From positions 124,001-188,000 of the forward strand of contig NJIE01000022.1 of assembly GCA_002213445.1 (NCBI GenBank): a stretch of DNA of 64,000 nt, written 5' to 3'. The notes below the pieces were generated by a model that was given only the letters and a program-made list of their open reading frames with translations, was not told the DNA's origin and did no database searches. The DNA is from Xenophilus sp. AP218F (GTDB lineage Bacteria; Pseudomonadota; Gammaproteobacteria; Burkholderiales; Chromobacteriaceae). The translations under genes were made by a program, and so were the position numbers. Below are positions 63,669-64,000 of the stretch, in pieces; positions within the stretch are counted from its first letter, which is position 1, and every line of letters begins with the position of its first letter.

Positions 63669-64000
63669 ATGGAACTCCGCCACCTGCGCTACTTCGTGGC
63701 CGTCGCCGAAGAGCTGCACTTCACCCGCGCCGCGCAGCGGCTGCACATCGGGCAGCCGCCGCTCAGCCAGCAGATCCAGGCGCTGGAGGCCGAACTGGGC
63801 GTCAGCCTGTTCCGCCGCCATCCGCGCAAGGTGGAACTCACCGCCGCCGGCCAGCAATTCTTGCCGCGCGCGCGCCAGATTCTGGCCGACGCCGCCGCCG
63901 CGGCGGAAGCGGCCCGGCGCGCGGCGCGCGGCGAAAGCGGCGAGCTGCGGCTGGGCTTCACCTCCTCGCTGCCGCTCACCCCCATCCTGCACCACAGCCT
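63669..64000 (+). CDS. LysR-family transcriptional regulator (truncated by window end)
   Basis: The N-terminal 110 residues of a LysR regulator are present. The winged helix-turn-helix '[20 protein letters not shown]' and '[20 protein letters not shown]' are very similar in layout to BenM/CatM/CbbR-type proteins. The linker helix and the first strand of the effector domain ([10 protein letters not shown]) follow before the sequence ends. It is divergent from the MFS transporter, its probable target, and has an ATAC-N7-GTAT dyad directly upstream. Confidence 0.92.
   Translation, partial: MELRHLRYFVAVAEELHFTRAAQRLHIGQPPLSQQIQALEAELGVSLFRRHPRKVELTAAGQQFLPRARQILADAAAAAEAARRAARGESGELRLGFTSSLPLTPILHHS

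Overview
The window is high-GC chromosomal DNA of a betaproteobacterium. The best fit is Neisseriales/Chromobacteriaceae, probably Chromobacterium or a close relative. The inference rests on tandem general porins ending in Phe, the minC-minD-minE-oxyR arrangement also known in Neisseria, a phasin, Coq7, and an E. coli-like frdABCD set. Gene density is high and almost everything is housekeeping or metabolic. I see no rRNA, tRNA, CRISPR array, phage or intact transposable element.

Layout. 1-1.9 kb: two tandem porin genes, the first cut by the window edge. 1.9-5.9 kb: the heat-shock operon grpE-dnaK-dnaJ (minus strand) behind a clear sigma-32-type promoter. 6-13.3 kb: the glyoxylate-shunt genes aceA and aceB, separated by a flavodoxin-like protein, an APC-family permease with a long leader, a small secreted protein and a LysR regulator divergent from aceB. 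13.4-19.7 kb: SIMPL-domain protein, glutathione S-transferase, periplasmic solute-binding protein, NlpD-like LysM/LytM lipoprotein, DUF1615 lipoprotein, a DUF475/TerC-like membrane protein with an attenuator-like leader, and a Gly/Ser/His-rich protein. 19.8-24.5 kb: a tightly coupled dcuB-frdABCD operon for fumarate respiration. 24.8-26.1 kb: divergent coq7 and ppa. 26.2-30.8 kb: an unrecognised protein, a phasin with a repeat-rich promoter, and minCDE-oxyR.

30.9-38.8 kb: M3 metallopeptidase, MarR regulator, the scpB-rluB-nudix-greB cluster, a GNAT acetyltransferase and miaA. 38.8-42.7 kb: RidA, then a reverse-transsulfuration pair (cystathionine gamma-lyase-like and cystathionine beta-synthase), then a SAM methyltransferase behind an AT-rich promoter with an inverted repeat. 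42.8-48 kb: fatty acid desaturase, DUF945/YdgA-like protein and prolyl oligopeptidase. 48.1-50.3 kb: a chemoreceptor gene interrupted by one in-frame TAG. 50.4-60.3 kb: an MFS exporter convergent with cutC, then a very large alpha-2-macroglobulin (thioester type) overlapping pbpC, a periplasmic defence and peptidoglycan-repair pair. 60.4-64 kb: a small protein with an M15-peptidase-like motif pattern, a RocR-like REC-EAL protein, and an MFS transporter divergent from a LysR regulator that carries an exact ATAC-N7-GTAT site beside its start.

I did not find a convincing new multi-gene system. The best leads are the interrupted chemoreceptor, the hairpin between promoter and start of the DUF475 gene, the repeat-bearing promoters (phasin, NlpD-like, methyltransferase), and the unrecognised protein after pbpC.
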